Positions 55,829 to 64,000 of a DNA stretch of 64,000 nucleotides are shown piece by piece (position 1 is the first letter of the stretch; every line of letters begins with the position of its first letter). A program made the translations under genes and the position numbers. The stretch spans positions 2,790,001-2,854,000 of the forward strand of contig NZ_CP016591.1 of assembly GCF_001698205.1 (NCBI RefSeq), read 5' to 3'. Source of the DNA: Tsuneonella dongtanensis (GTDB lineage: Bacteria; Pseudomonadota; Alphaproteobacteria; Sphingomonadales; Sphingomonadaceae). The notes under the pieces are model-generated. The model saw only the letters and a program-made list of their open reading frames with translations. It made no database searches and was not told the DNA's origin.

Positions 55829-55892
55829 CGAGAAGCGGGAGCCCAATCGGTCATTCGCGGGTTGCAGGAGCAGCAACCTCGAGGACCGAACC

Positions 55893-56378
55893 ATGCGCCC
55901 AGCCCTCTTTGTCACCGCGATCATGGCGATGTCGATTGCAGCCTGTCAGCAGCAGCCGGCGGAGGAATCGCCAGGCTCGCCCGCAGACAATCGGGACGCG
56001 GGTCCTGTGGCCGACGCTCCGGCGCCTTCGCCCACTGTTTCGCCGACCGATACGGCCGGCATTCCCGAGATGGGCATCCCGACCGCCATCCAGGGCAACT
56101 GGGGTATGGTCCCCGCCGACTGCACGAGCACCCGGGGCGATGCCAAGGGACTGCTGCGCGTCTCCGCCACGACGCTCACGTTCTACGAATCGGTCGGCCG
56201 CCTCGGCTCGATCAAGGAGCGGAGCGACACCTCGATCCGTGCCGACTATGCCTTCGCGGGCGAGGGAATGGAGTGGACCCGCGACGTTTCGCTGAGCGTC
56301 GACGGCGACACGCTGACCCGGACCGATCGCGGAGGCGGGGAGCCCGGCGGACCCTTCACCTATACGCGCTGCGGCTGA
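55893..56378 (+). CDS. Hypothetical lipoprotein
   Basis: The 161-residue protein starts at ATG 55893 and has a lipobox SIAAC, then a Pro/Ser-rich linker and a beta domain (IQGNWGMVPADCTSTRGDAKG, with a closing FTYTRCG). The two Cys of the mature part probably pair. The domain resembles small Ala/Pro-rich periplasmic proteins of sphingomonads; no function is known. It converges with the next gene, overlapping by 19 bases. Confidence 0.65.
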   Translation: MRPALFVTAIMAMSIAACQQQPAEESPGSPADNRDAGPVADAPAPSPTVSPTDTAGIPEMGIPTAIQGNWGMVPADCTSTRGDAKGLLRVSATTLTFYESVGRLGSIKERSDTSIRADYAFAGEGMEWTRDVSLSVDGDTLTRTDRGGGEPGGPFTYTRCG

Positions 56379-56740
56379 GCAAGCCGCGCATCCACCAGCG
56401 CGGACAGTTGTTCCACGGTCTCCACTGCATCCAGCTCGCTGGCCGATACCAGCATGCTCAGTTGCCCGCCCGATTCGCGCAGGATCACGGGAAGTTCGAA
56501 CCGGGCACCCGGCCAGGCTGCTGCGAAATCATCGCGGTGATGAAAGGTCACCCTCGCCGGCAACCGCTCGAGGTAAACGCGCCATTCGCGCTTCATGCTT
56601 ACCGCACCATACGTGATCATGCACAGCGAACACGGATAGGTATCGGGCGACAGCACCTTGTGCACCGCGTCGCTGACCATCGCGAACACACCGCCGTCGG
56701 CGTTGTAGACCATCAGCAGGTGGGGATGTTCGGCCGTCAT
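56360..56740 (-). CDS. Conserved hypothetical protein with CxxC
   Basis: The 126-residue product starts at ATG 56740 (MTAEHPHLL). It has a conserved-looking stretch MVYNADGGVFAMVSDAVHKV followed by TYPCSLCMITYGAVS. The C-x-x-C could bind metal or act in redox chemistry. I have seen similar proteins annotated only as hypothetical. It is cytoplasmic by sequence and is divergent from the valine-catabolic operon with 79 bases between starts. Confidence 0.65.
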   Translation of the reverse strand: MTAEHPHLLMVYNADGGVFAMVSDAVHKVLSPDTYPCSLCMITYGAVSMKREWRVYLERLPARVTFHHRDDFAAAWPGARFELPVILRESGGQLSMLVSASELDAVETVEQLSALVDARLAQPQRV

Positions 56741-56819
56741 GGTCTCCCCATTCGCAAACAATGCCGCAAGGGTTACACTACCCTTCCAACACTCCCCCCT
56801 CTTGGCTAGGGGCAAAGCC

Positions 56820-57965
56820 ATGACAGGGCAATTCCAGCTGACCGACGACCAGCTCGCCATCCAGGACATGGCGCGCAAATTCACCGCCGACCGCATCACC
56901 CCGTTCGCGGCGCAGTGGGACGAGGATCATCACTTCCCGCGCGATGTCGTCCAGGCGGCGGGCGAACTCGGCTTCGGTTCGATCTACGTGAGCGAGGAGA
57001 GCGGCGGCATCGCCCTGGGCCGGCTCGAGGCGGCGCTGATCATGGAGGCGATGGCCTATGGCTGTCCCGCGACGAGCGCCTACGTTTCGATCCACAACAT
57101 GGCGGCCTGGATGATCGACCGCTTCGGCGGAGACGAGATCAAGACGCGCTTCCTGCCCAGCCTCGTGAGCATGGAGAAGATCGCCAGCTACGCGCTGACC
57201 GAGCCCGGTTCGGGATCGGACGCCGCGGCGCTCAAGACCACCGCGCGGCTCGACGGCGATCACTACGTACTGAACGGCACCAAGCAGTTCATTTCGGGCA
57301 GCGGCTTCAACGACATATACGTCGTGATGGTTCGCACCTCGGAGGACAAGTCGAAGGGCATTTCCTGCCTCGTGGTCGAGAAGGGCACCCCCGGCCTCAG
57401 CCACGGCGCTCCGGAAAAGAAGCTAGGCTGGAACGCCAGTCCGACCGCGCAGCTGATCTTCGAGGATTGCCGCGTCCCCGTCGCCAACCGCGTCGGCGGC
57501 GAAGGCGAGGGCTTCCGCTTCGCGATGGCGGGGCTCGACGGCGGACGGCTCAACATCGGCGCGTGCAGCCTCGGCGGCGCGCAGCGGTGCCTCGACGAGG
57601 CGGTAAAGTACACCAAGGAGCGCCAGCAGTTCGGCCAGCCGATCGCGGATTTCCAGAACACCCAGTTCATGCTCGCCGACATGGCCACCGAACTGGAGGC
57701 GGCACGCGCCCTGCTCTACCTCGCCGCCGCGAAAGTCACCGACAACGCGCCCGACAAGACCCGCTTCTCGGCGATGGCCAAGCGTCTCGCGACCGACTCG
57801 GGCAGCAAGATCGTCAACGACGCGCTGCAGTTGTTCGGCGGCTACGGCTATCTCAAGGACTATCCGATCGAGCGCTTCTGGCGCGACCTGCGCGTGCACT
57901 CGATCCTCGAAGGGACCAACCAGGTCATGCGAATGATCGTCGGCCGGGACATGCTGCGGCAATGA
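56820..57965 (+). CDS. Isobutyryl-CoA dehydrogenase-like acyl-CoA dehydrogenase
   Basis: The 381-residue flavoenzyme oxidises a short branched acyl-CoA to the 2-enoyl-CoA. Acyl-CoA dehydrogenase blocks are seen: YALTEPGSGSDAAALKTTA, the KLGWNASPTAQLIFEDCRVP region, RQQFGQPIADFQNTQFMLAD, and the catalytic Glu364 in HSILEGTNQVMRMIVGRDML, the position used by the short-chain and isobutyryl-CoA enzymes. Context with 3-hydroxyisobutyryl-CoA hydrolase and 3-hydroxyisobutyrate dehydrogenase makes valine degradation the best assignment. ATG 56820 is the first consistent start. It is the first gene of the operon, coupled to the VOC gene by ATGA. Confidence 0.88.
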   Translation: MTGQFQLTDDQLAIQDMARKFTADRITPFAAQWDEDHHFPRDVVQAAGELGFGSIYVSEESGGIALGRLEAALIMEAMAYGCPATSAYVSIHNMAAWMIDRFGGDEIKTRFLPSLVSMEKIASYALTEPGSGSDAAALKTTARLDGDHYVLNGTKQFISGSGFNDIYVVMVRTSEDKSKGISCLVVEKGTPGLSHGAPEKKLGWNASPTAQLIFEDCRVPVANRVGGEGEGFRFAMAGLDGGRLNIGACSLGGAQRCLDEAVKYTKERQQFGQPIADFQNTQFMLADMATELEAARALLYLAAAKVTDNAPDKTRFSAMAKRLATDSGSKIVNDALQLFGGYGYLKDYPIERFWRDLRVHSILEGTNQVMRMIVGRDMLRQ

Positions 57966-58363
57966 GCGCAGCCTCGCTTTTCATGGTGACCCTGGTCGTG
58001 CCCGACATGGACGACGGCATCGCGCATTTCACTCACGACTGGGGCTTCGCGCTTTCAGCCGACACCCGCCATGTCTCGGGCCACCGCTGGGTGGAGATCG
58101 ATCCCGGGCATGGCGCGCGGTTGCGCCTCGTCGAAGCGACCACCGACGCGCATCGTGCGGCGATCGGCAACCAGGCCGGGGGCCGCGTCGCGTTCTTCCT
58201 GAACATCGACGATTTTGATGCGACGATCGCCCGCTGGGCCGCGAACGGCGTCGAGATCGCCGAACCCGCTTGGACCGCTGATTATGGACGGGTCGCGGTG
58301 ATGCGCGACCGCTTCGGCAACCGCTGGGACGTCCTCGACGCGCAATTCGAGAAAGCTGCATGA
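57962..58363 (+). CDS. VOC (glyoxalase-like) family protein
   Basis: The 133-residue protein has the paired beta-alpha-beta-beta-beta layout of the vicinal oxygen chelate fold: LFMVTLVVPDMDDGIAHFTHDW, VAFFLNIDDFDATIARWAANG, and RVAVMRDRFGNRWDVLDA. It overlaps the acyl-CoA dehydrogenase stop and the next hydrolase start by four bases each, so it is tightly embedded in the valine operon. It might be an epimerase- or lyase-like accessory, but no catalytic set is certain. Confidence 0.8.
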   Translation: MSAASLFMVTLVVPDMDDGIAHFTHDWGFALSADTRHVSGHRWVEIDPGHGARLRLVEATTDAHRAAIGNQAGGRVAFFLNIDDFDATIARWAANGVEIAEPAWTADYGRVAVMRDRFGNRWDVLDAQFEKAA

Positions 58364-59406
58364 CCGACGAAGTACTGATCCACCGCCACGGCGCGGTGGG
58401 CCACATATCGCTCAATCGCCCCAAGGCGCTCCACGCGCTGACGCTGGATATGTGCCATGCGATGAGCGCCGCGCTCAGCGAATGGGAACATGACGATGGG
58501 ATCGAGGCGGTAATCCTCGACCATGCCGAGGGGCGCGGGTTCTGCGCCGGCGGCGACATCAACCTGCTGCGGGAAAGCGCGCTGACCGACGGCGGCGTGT
58601 CGGGGCGCAGGTTCTTCCACGACGAATACCAGCTCAACCACCAGATGATGACCTATCCCAAGCCCATCGTGGCCTTCATGGACGGCATCACGATGGGCGG
58701 TGGCGTGGGCATCGCCCTGCCGTGCAAGTATCGCGTCGCGACCGAGAACACCCGGTTCGCCATGCCGGAAACGGGGATTGGCCTGTTCCCGGACGTCGGC
58801 GGCGGTTGGCACCTTTCGCGCCTGCCGGGACGCCTCGGCCAGTTCCTTGCGCTTACCGGTGCGCGGCTCGACGGGGCGGAATGCCTCTGGGCGGGAATCG
58901 CGACCCACTACGTCCCGAGCGATCTGCTCGCCGAGGCGAAATCGCGGATCATCGAGAAGCCCGGCCGCATTCCCGGCCAGTTGTCGGAGATGGTCGGCTC
59001 GCCGCCCAGGGCGCGGATCGAGGACAACGCCGACAAGATCGCGCGGCATTTCCGCTCGGACCGCTACGAGGACATCCTCGCCAGTCTCGAAAGCGACGAC
59101 AGCGAATGGGCGGCGAAGGAACGCGACACGCTCGGCACCAAGAGCCCGCAGACCTGCAAGGTCGCGCTGCGCCAGCTTGCAACGAGCGCGACCCTCGACG
59201 ACTTTGCCGACAACATGGCGATGGAATACCGCATCGCGAGCCGCGTGCTCCTGCGTCCCGATTTCGCAGAAGGGGTGCGCGCCGTGATCGTCGACAAGAC
59301 CAACGACCCCAGGTGGGACCCGGCCACGCCCGAGGATGTGAGCGAGGAGCTGCTGGACAGCATCTTCGCGCCGCTGCCCGAGGATGAGGAGTGGCAGCCG
59401 CTGTGA
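58360..59406 (+). CDS. 3-hydroxyisobutyryl-CoA hydrolase
   Basis: The 348-residue crotonase-fold enzyme frees CoA from 3-hydroxyisobutyryl-CoA in valine breakdown. The blocks are ISLNRPKALHALTLDMC, GRGFCAGGDINLLRE, MDGITMGGGVGIALPCKYRV and MPETGIGLFPDVGGGWHLSRL, with the long C-terminal segment typical of HIBCH, ending in NDPRWDPATPEDVSEELLD. Length and these features separate it from ordinary enoyl-CoA hydratases. It follows the VOC gene with a four-base overlap. A 208-base gap without a gene separates it from the hydratase. Confidence 0.9.
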   Translation: MTDEVLIHRHGAVGHISLNRPKALHALTLDMCHAMSAALSEWEHDDGIEAVILDHAEGRGFCAGGDINLLRESALTDGGVSGRRFFHDEYQLNHQMMTYPKPIVAFMDGITMGGGVGIALPCKYRVATENTRFAMPETGIGLFPDVGGGWHLSRLPGRLGQFLALTGARLDGAECLWAGIATHYVPSDLLAEAKSRIIEKPGRIPGQLSEMVGSPPRARIEDNADKIARHFRSDRYEDILASLESDDSEWAAKERDTLGTKSPQTCKVALRQLATSATLDDFADNMAMEYRIASRVLLRPDFAEGVRAVIVDKTNDPRWDPATPEDVSEELLDSIFAPLPEDEEWQPL

Positions 59407-59614
59407 GAATCGCCCTCTCGCCCGCGCCACGCGCAGGTCGTTATTCGCTTTCCTACATCGAACCGATTTGTCAGGGTCCGAGCCAGTCAGATCGCTGCCG
59501 GGAAATACCGCTAGTTCAATAAGTTGCTTCCTCAGGCCCGGCCGCGTTTAGGTGTAGACTTCGTGTCGCCTTCCACGCCCCCCGGCACCTGCGGACAGTC
59601 TGGAAGGGAGGCCC

Positions 59615-60400
59615 ATGGCCGACTACGAAACGATCACCGTCGAACAGCGGGACGCGGTCACGCTCATCACGCTCAACCGCCCACAGGCGCTGAACGCGCT
59701 CAATTCGCAGGTACTCGAGGACCTGATCGGCGCGTTCGCCGCATACGAGGGCGACCCCGGCCAGCGCTGCGCAGTGCTCACCGGCGCGGGCGACAAGGCC
59801 TTCGCGGCCGGCGCCGACATCAAGGAAATGGCCGACAAGCCCGCGGCCGATTTCTACCTCGACGATTTCTTCGCTCGCTGGACAAGTGACCTGGTCAAGA
59901 AGGTCCGCAAGCCGTGGATCGCGGCGGTCAACGGCTTTGCGCTCGGCGGCGGGTGCGAGCTTGCCATGATGGCGGACTTCATCGTCGCGAGCGACAAGGC
60001 GCGGTTCGGCCAGCCCGAGATCAACCTCGGCGTCGCGCCCGGCATGGGCGGCAGCCAGCGCCTGACCCGCGCGGTAGGCAAGGCCAAGGCGATGGAGATG
60101 TGCCTCACCGGCCGGATGATGGGCGCCGAGGAGGCCGAACGCAGCGGCCTCGTCGCGCACGTCTTCCCGCACGAGAACCTGCTCGAGAAGGCACTCGAGA
60201 TCGCCGCGACGATCGCGAGCAAGCCGCCGATGGCCGCGATCGCGAACAAGGAAATGGTGAACGCCGCGTTCGAGACCACGCTCGACCAGGGCCTGATCAT
60301 CGAGCGCCGCATCTTCCAGATCCTCACCGCGAGCGAGGACAAGGCCGAAGGCATGGCCGCCTTCATCGAAAAGCGTGAGGGTAAGTGGAAGGGGCGCTAG
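59615..60400 (+). CDS. Enoyl-CoA hydratase
   Basis: The 261-residue crotonase-family enzyme hydrates 2-enoyl-CoA, here likely methacrylyl-CoA between the dehydrogenase and hydrolase steps. It has [16 protein letters not shown], the oxyanion segments [14 protein letters not shown] and [17 protein letters not shown], and the catalytic Glu pair in [26 protein letters not shown] lies at the start. It follows the hydrolase gene after about 200 bases, so it may have its own promoter, and overlaps the next small gene. Confidence 0.92.
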   Translation: MADYETITVEQRDAVTLITLNRPQALNALNSQVLEDLIGAFAAYEGDPGQRCAVLTGAGDKAFAAGADIKEMADKPAADFYLDDFFARWTSDLVKKVRKPWIAAVNGFALGGGCELAMMADFIVASDKARFGQPEINLGVAPGMGGSQRLTRAVGKAKAMEMCLTGRMMGAEEAERSGLVAHVFPHENLLEKALEIAATIASKPPMAAIANKEMVNAAFETTLDQGLIIERRIFQILTASEDKAEGMAAFIEKREGKWKGR

Positions 60401-60603
60401 TTTTCCGCCTTTTCCTTGTCGCAACCGGGACCTGGCTCGTAATCCAAGGGGTGCAGGCATGGCGCGACGATCGTCGCAAGTCTGACGATGCGGACGAGAT
60501 GGCCGATGAGGATAGCGACAGCCTCGGCATCGTGTCGGTCGTTATCCCGCTAGTCATCGGGATAGCGGCGGTTATCCTGGGCCTGTCGATGTTCGTAGAC
60601 TAA
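60385..60603 (+). CDS. Small two-span membrane protein
   Basis: The 72-residue reading from GTG 60385 has two membrane spans ([21 protein letters not shown] and [22 protein letters not shown]) separated by a very acidic stretch ([12 protein letters not shown]). It overlaps the hydratase end by 16 bases and mmsB starts 11 bases after its stop, so it is positioned as an operon member. No family is recognised. Confidence 0.6.
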   Translation: MEGALVFRLFLVATGTWLVIQGVQAWRDDRRKSDDADEMADEDSDSLGIVSVVIPLVIGIAAVILGLSMFVD

Positions 60604-60614
60604 GGGAAAATGGG

Positions 60615-61487
60615 ATGAAGATCGCCTTTATCGGCCTCGGCAACATGGGCGGCGGGATGGCCGCGAACCTCGTCAAGGCGGGGCACGCGGTGAACGCGTT
60701 CGACCTCTCCGACACGGCGCTCGATGTGGCGCGGGAGAATGGCTGCACGACCTTTACCGACGCCGCGGCGGCATGCGAGAGCGTCGACGCGGTGGTCACG
60801 ATGCTGCCCAACGGTGCGATCGTGAAGTCGGTCTACGCCGACAGCGTGATCGGCAAGGCGCCCGCCGGCGCGGTGCTGCTCGACTGTTCGACGATCGACG
60901 TCGCCACTGCGCGCGAGGTGATCGGACTGGCCGAAGCGGGCGGATACGACATGGTCGACGCGCCCGTGAGCGGCGGGATCGCGGCGGCCAACGGCGGCAC
61001 ACTGACCTTCATGGTGGGAGGGTCGGACACGGCTTTCGAGCGCGCCCGGCCGATACTCGAATGCATGGGCAAGGCGGTGATCCACGCGGGCCCCGCCGGC
61101 AACGGACAGGCAGCCAAGATCTGCAACAACATGCTGCTCGGCATCCACATGATCGGCACCTGCGAGGCCTTCGCGATGGCCGAGAAGCTGGGGCTCGATC
61201 CGCAGACGTTCTACGACATCAGCAGCGTGAGCAGCGGCCAGTGCTGGTCGATGACGAGCTATTGCCCGGTCCCGGGTGTCGGCCCGACGACGCCAGCCGA
61301 CAACGACTACAAGGGCGGCTTCGCGGCCGGACTGATGCTCAAGGACCTGCGCCTTGCCATGGAAGCTGCGGAGGCCGTCGATGCCCCCGTGCCGCTCGCC
61401 GCCCGGGCGCGCGCTCTCTACGAGGATTTCGTCGGTGCGGGGAATGCAGAGGTCGACTTCTCCGGCATCATTCGGACACTGAAGTAG
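60615..61487 (+). CDS. mmsB: 3-hydroxyisobutyrate dehydrogenase
   Basis: MmsB oxidises 3-hydroxyisobutyrate to methylmalonate semialdehyde with NAD+. The 290-residue protein has the beta-hydroxyacid dehydrogenase signature FIGLGNMGGGMAANLVKAGH, the substrate motif DAPVSGGIAAANGGTLTFMVGG, the catalytic Lys in GNGQAAKICNNM, and the closing GFAAGLMLKDLRLAMEAA. It is the last gene of the valine operon. mmsA, for the next step, is not in the window. Its end overlaps convergent tatC by 20 bases. Confidence 0.93.
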   Translation: MKIAFIGLGNMGGGMAANLVKAGHAVNAFDLSDTALDVARENGCTTFTDAAAACESVDAVVTMLPNGAIVKSVYADSVIGKAPAGAVLLDCSTIDVATAREVIGLAEAGGYDMVDAPVSGGIAAANGGTLTFMVGGSDTAFERARPILECMGKAVIHAGPAGNGQAAKICNNMLLGIHMIGTCEAFAMAEKLGLDPQTFYDISSVSSGQCWSMTSYCPVPGVGPTTPADNDYKGGFAAGLMLKDLRLAMEAAEAVDAPVPLAARARALYEDFVGAGNAEVDFSGIIRTLK

Positions 61488-62265
61488 CCGCTTCGGCGGC
61501 CTCCTCCTTCGCTTCCTCTGCCGCCTTTCGCTCGGTGAAATACATCACCGCCAATGCGCCCTCGAACAGCAGGATCAGCGGGATCGCCAGCATCAGCTGG
61601 CTGATTACGTCGGGCGGGGTGGCGATCGCCGCGATCACGAACGCGAACACGATCATGTAGCGCCGCGCCCCGACCAGTTGCGCCCGGCTGACGATCCCCG
61701 CGGTGTTGAGCAGCAGCAGGAGCACCGGCAGCAGGAAGCTCAAGCCGAACGCGAGGATGAACTGCATGACGAGGCCGAGGTAATCCTCGGAATTGGGCAG
61801 CGCCTCGATCTCCACCCCGCCCTGCGTCCCCTCGAAACCGAGGAACCAGTGAAACGCTGTCGGCATGACGACGTAATAGGCCAGCGCGCCGCCGCCGATG
61901 AACAGCACCGGCGTGGCGAGGAGAAACGGCAGGAAGGCCTTCTTCTCCTTGGCATAGAGCCCCGGCGCGACGAAGGCCCAGAGCTGGTTGGCGATCACCG
62001 GGAAGCTCACGAAGAATGCCGCCCACAGCGCCACCTTCAGTTCGACGAAGAACTGGCCGTAGAGCTTGGTGAAGATCAGCTTGGTCTGCCCGGCATCGAG
62101 CAGCGGCTGTACCAGGAAGCCGAGGATCGGCTTCGCGAAGTAGAGGCACACGAAGAATGCCAGCAGCAACGCCGTGAATGCGCGCAGCAGCCGCGCGCGC
62201 AGCTCGATCAGGTGGTCGAGCAGCGGGGCCTGCGTTTCGTCGATTTCGGGGATCTTGAAGACCAT
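61468..62265 (-). CDS. tatC: Sec-independent protein translocase TatC
   Basis: TatC is the six-span core and signal-peptide receptor of the Tat pathway for folded proteins. The 265-residue protein begins with the family N-terminus PLLDHLIELRARLLRAF and has FVAPGLYAKEKKAFLPFL and FGLSFLLPVLLLLL, with the conserved acidic residues in between. The C-terminal tail is Glu/Ala-rich. Its ATG overlaps the tatB stop by one base. Substrates in this window may be the intradiol-dioxygenase-like and PhoX-like proteins with RR leaders. Confidence 0.95.
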   Translation of the reverse strand: MVFKIPEIDETQAPLLDHLIELRARLLRAFTALLLAFFVCLYFAKPILGFLVQPLLDAGQTKLIFTKLYGQFFVELKVALWAAFFVSFPVIANQLWAFVAPGLYAKEKKAFLPFLLATPVLFIGGGALAYYVVMPTAFHWFLGFEGTQGGVEIEALPNSEDYLGLVMQFILAFGLSFLLPVLLLLLNTAGIVSRAQLVGARRYMIVFAFVIAAIATPPDVISQLMLAIPLILLFEGALAVMYFTERKAAEEAKEEAAEAATSVSE

Positions 62266-62654
62266 CAGCGCAGCGGCAATTGCGGTTCGTCGGTCGCCGG
62301 TGGATCGGCGGGCGGTTCTTCAGCGACCGGTTGGGGAGCCTCCGCGACCCGCGATTCCGCGGTCGGTCCCCGATCAGCTGCGGGCAGCGGCTTCATCTCG
62401 TGGTCGGACAGGTCGACCTGCGGCACCTGGGCCATGATCTGGGCATTCTGTTCGGCCCACTTCTTTTCCATCTCCTCGAGCTCGGCCTCGCGGATCATGG
62501 CTTCGATGCCCGAGCGGAAATGGTTGGACGTGCGGCGGATCTTGCCGAGCCACTTGCCCGCGGTGCGCATCGCCCGCGGCAGGTCCTTGGGACCGATCAC
62601 CACCACCGCGATGAACACGATGACCAGCAGTTCCTGCCAGTCTATTCCGAACAT
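62265..62654 (-). CDS. tatB: Sec-independent protein translocase TatB
   Basis: The 129-residue protein has the TatB layout: one N-terminal span (MFGIDWQELLVIVFIAVVV), the conserved Gly-Pro hinge in IGPKDLPRAMRTAG, an amphipathic helix, and an unstructured Pro/Ala/Glu-rich tail. TatB contacts TatC and the signal peptide. It is the middle gene of tatA-tatB-tatC. Confidence 0.93.
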   Translation of the reverse strand: MFGIDWQELLVIVFIAVVVIGPKDLPRAMRTAGKWLGKIRRTSNHFRSGIEAMIREAELEEMEKKWAEQNAQIMAQVPQVDLSDHEMKPLPAADRGPTAESRVAEAPQPVAEEPPADPPATDEPQLPLR

Positions 62655-62683
62655 GGATCTTCAGCCTTTCGCGAGGAAGCGCG

Positions 62684-62950
62684 TCAGTCGCGGTGCTCGG
62701 CGCCGACGTGGGGATCCTTCGCCGCTTCGGAAGCGGGCTTGGCATCGTGGTGCGGACCTTCGAGGCTGTGGACGGGCTTGGCCGCCGCGGCCTTGGCGTT
62801 CGCCTCGGCCTCGTCGTCGGCGATGCCTTTCTTGAAGCTTTTGATGCCCTTGCCGAATTCGCCCATGATGTCGCCCACCCGGCCCTTGCCGAACAGGACG
62901 AGCACGACGAGCAGCACGATCAGCCAGTGCCAGATGGAAAACGAGCCCAT
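62684..62950 (-). CDS. tatA: Sec-independent protein translocase TatA
   Basis: The 88-residue pore-forming subunit has [20 protein letters not shown], the conserved [20 protein letters not shown] hinge and amphipathic helix, and a short acidic/basic tail. It lies 29 bases upstream of tatB and 18 bases downstream of scpB, so the five genes form one run on the minus strand. Confidence 0.95.
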   Translation of the reverse strand: MGSFSIWHWLIVLLVVLVLFGKGRVGDIMGEFGKGIKSFKKGIADDEAEANAKAAAAKPVHSLEGPHHDAKPASEAAKDPHVGAEHRD

Positions 62951-62968
62951 GGGTAATCTCCTTGAGGG

Positions 62969-63577
62969 CTAATCTAGGGTATCGGCCGCCTCATTGCCAG
63001 CCTCGGCCTCTGCGTCGTCGGTCGTGGTCATCGCATCGAACGCATCGTCGACCGGATCGAGCAGGCCCGCGGCCTTGAGTTCGTCGATTCCCGGCAGGTC
63101 CTTGCGCGATTCGAGGCCGAAATGCTGCAGAAATTCGGGCGTCGTCGCATAGATCACCGGCCGGCCCGGCACCTCGCGCCGCCCGGCTACCCGCACCCAG
63201 CCCGCCTCCATCAGCACATCGAGCGTGCCGGAGGAGGTCTGTACCCCGCGTATGGCCTCGATCTCGGCCCGGCTGACCGGTTCATGGTAGGCGACGATCG
63301 CCAGCACCTCGGTCGCCGCGCGGCTCAGCCGACGAACCGCCTCCCGTTCCCGGCGCAGGACATGCGCAAGGTCGGGCGCGGTCTGGAAGTGCCAGCGCCC
63401 GCCGCGCTCGACGAGGTGCACCCCGCGTGGCTCGTAATGGGTGGACAGCCGGCGCAGCGCATCGCGTACCTCGCCTGCGGCTGCCCCGCCGAGATGGCCG
63501 GCGAGTGCTTCGGCGGTCATCGGCTCCTCGGCGGCGAACAGCGTCGCCTCGAGCGCGCGTTCGAGCTCGGTGCTCAC
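62969..63577 (-). CDS. scpB: Segregation and condensation protein B
   Basis: ScpB is a winged-helix dimer that joins ScpA and SMC in the condensin complex for chromosome segregation. The 202-residue protein has the typical LERALEATLFAAEEPMTAEA start and the central VLAIVAYHEPVSRAEIEAIRG signature. Its acidic C-terminal tail (TTTDDAEAEAGNEAADTLD) is variable in the family. The start overlaps the scpA stop by four bases. Confidence 0.92.
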   Translation of the reverse strand: MSTELERALEATLFAAEEPMTAEALAGHLGGAAAGEVRDALRRLSTHYEPRGVHLVERGGRWHFQTAPDLAHVLRREREAVRRLSRAATEVLAIVAYHEPVSRAEIEAIRGVQTSSGTLDVLMEAGWVRVAGRREVPGRPVIYATTPEFLQHFGLESRKDLPGIDELKAAGLLDPVDDAFDAMTTTDDAEAEAGNEAADTLD

Positions 63578-64000
63578 GCCGAGGCGCGCCGTAGCCGGAG
63601 CGGGCCGAACGCCTCATCCTGTGCGAGCTCGGCCTTGCCCAGCCGCGCCAACTCGAGCGCAGCGACGAAGCTGGAGGCGAGTGCCGAGCGGCGCAGGCGC
63701 GGTTCGGCATGCGGCGGCAGGAACTGGCGGATTTCCATCCAGTCGAGCGTGACGCCGAGCATCGCCGACACACGGTCGAGGGCCGAATCGAGCGTCATCA
63801 CCGGACGGTCGCGAACCATGTGGACGACGGGCGCAGTGCGCGCATTGACCTGCCCATAGGCCTGGACGAGCGTGAACCAGTCGCATTGCCACAGCGTCTT
63901 GCGGTCGGTCCGGAGACCCTCGGGCGCGCCGCGAAGGAACACGTCGCGCCCCAGACGGTCGCGGCCCATGAGCCGCGCGGAGGCCTCGCGCATCGCCGCC
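63574..64000 (-). CDS. scpA: Segregation and condensation protein A (partial)
   Basis: The C-terminal 141 residues of ScpA are in the window; the gene continues past the right edge. Sequence such as LDSALDRVSAMLGVTLDWMEI and SALASSFVAALELARLGKAEL fits the kleisin C-terminal winged-helix region that binds the SMC head. It precedes scpB with a four-base overlap, as in most alphaproteobacteria. Confidence 0.88.
   Translation of the reverse strand, partial: AAMREASARLMGRDRLGRDVFLRGAPEGLRTDRKTLWQCDWFTLVQAYGQVNARTAPVVHMVRDRPVMTLDSALDRVSAMLGVTLDWMEIRQFLPPHAEPRLRRSALASSFVAALELARLGKAELAQDEAFGPLRLRRASA

Overview
The window looks like chromosomal DNA of a GC-rich alphaproteobacterium of the order Sphingomonadales, most likely an Erythrobacteraceae member. 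The pointers are a crtY-crtI-crtB carotenoid cluster, the gene styles of BamB, TatABC, ScpAB, YgfZ and RarD, many small secreted or lipoprotein hypotheticals, and a terminase-small-subunit-like gene of a type I associate with this order. Genes are densely packed, often with 1-4 base overlaps, and there are no rRNA genes, CRISPR arrays or recognisable insertion sequences. One tRNA (Gly, anticodon CCC), one TPP riboswitch and several intrinsic terminators are visible.

Layout. 1-4.3 kb (minus): a partial isoprenylcysteine-methyltransferase-like membrane protein, bamB with a YfgM-like TPR partner, and a GT4 glycosyltransferase. 4.3-9.1 kb: selO, a secreted hypothetical and a YadA-type trimeric autotransporter with a 168-bp tandem repeat. 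9.1-19.8 kb: astD, rarD, pyrC, ygfZ, a Tat-exported intradiol-dioxygenase-like protein, a sulfotransferase, several lipoproteins, an HPF/RaiA protein and yaiI. 19.8-24.5 kb is an accessory patch: a TerS-like helix-turn-helix gene, an AT-richer gene with a possible nuclease motif, a DUF488 two-gene operon, an overlapping DUF4160/DUF2442 pair, and two truncated, diverged copies of the 3' ends of host genes (yaiI and thiC). 24.5-33.9 kb: thiC with its riboswitch, a Baeyer-Villiger-type monooxygenase, a receiver protein, a hybrid kinase that lacks the phospho-acceptor His, a DUF885 hydrolase and an amidohydrolase.

34.0-42.5 kb carries crtY-crtI-LOG-crtB, then a DUF559 nuclease-fold gene, a biotin carboxylase/BCCP subunit and a carboxyltransferase subunit. 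Here three inverted pairs of GC-rich palindromic (REP-like) repeats fill the spaces between genes. Four units start on the first base after a stop codon. The other two end three bases before the next ATG and supply its Shine-Dalgarno sequence. 42.5-55.5 kb: two MFS transporters, dinB, NUDIX, pgl, PhoX-like protein, an SDR, an alpha/beta hydrolase, a NarL-type two-component system and a TonB-receptor-like protein. 55.5-64 kb: tRNA-Gly, a possible small RNA, a valine-degradation operon (isobutyryl-CoA dehydrogenase, VOC protein, 3-hydroxyisobutyryl-CoA hydrolase, enoyl-CoA hydratase, mmsB) and the converging scpA-scpB-tatA-tatB-tatC run.

The most unusual material is the REP-tiled DUF559/carboxylase locus and the accessory patch between yaiI and thiC. 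Functions are inferred from recognisable motifs by reading; no database search was possible.
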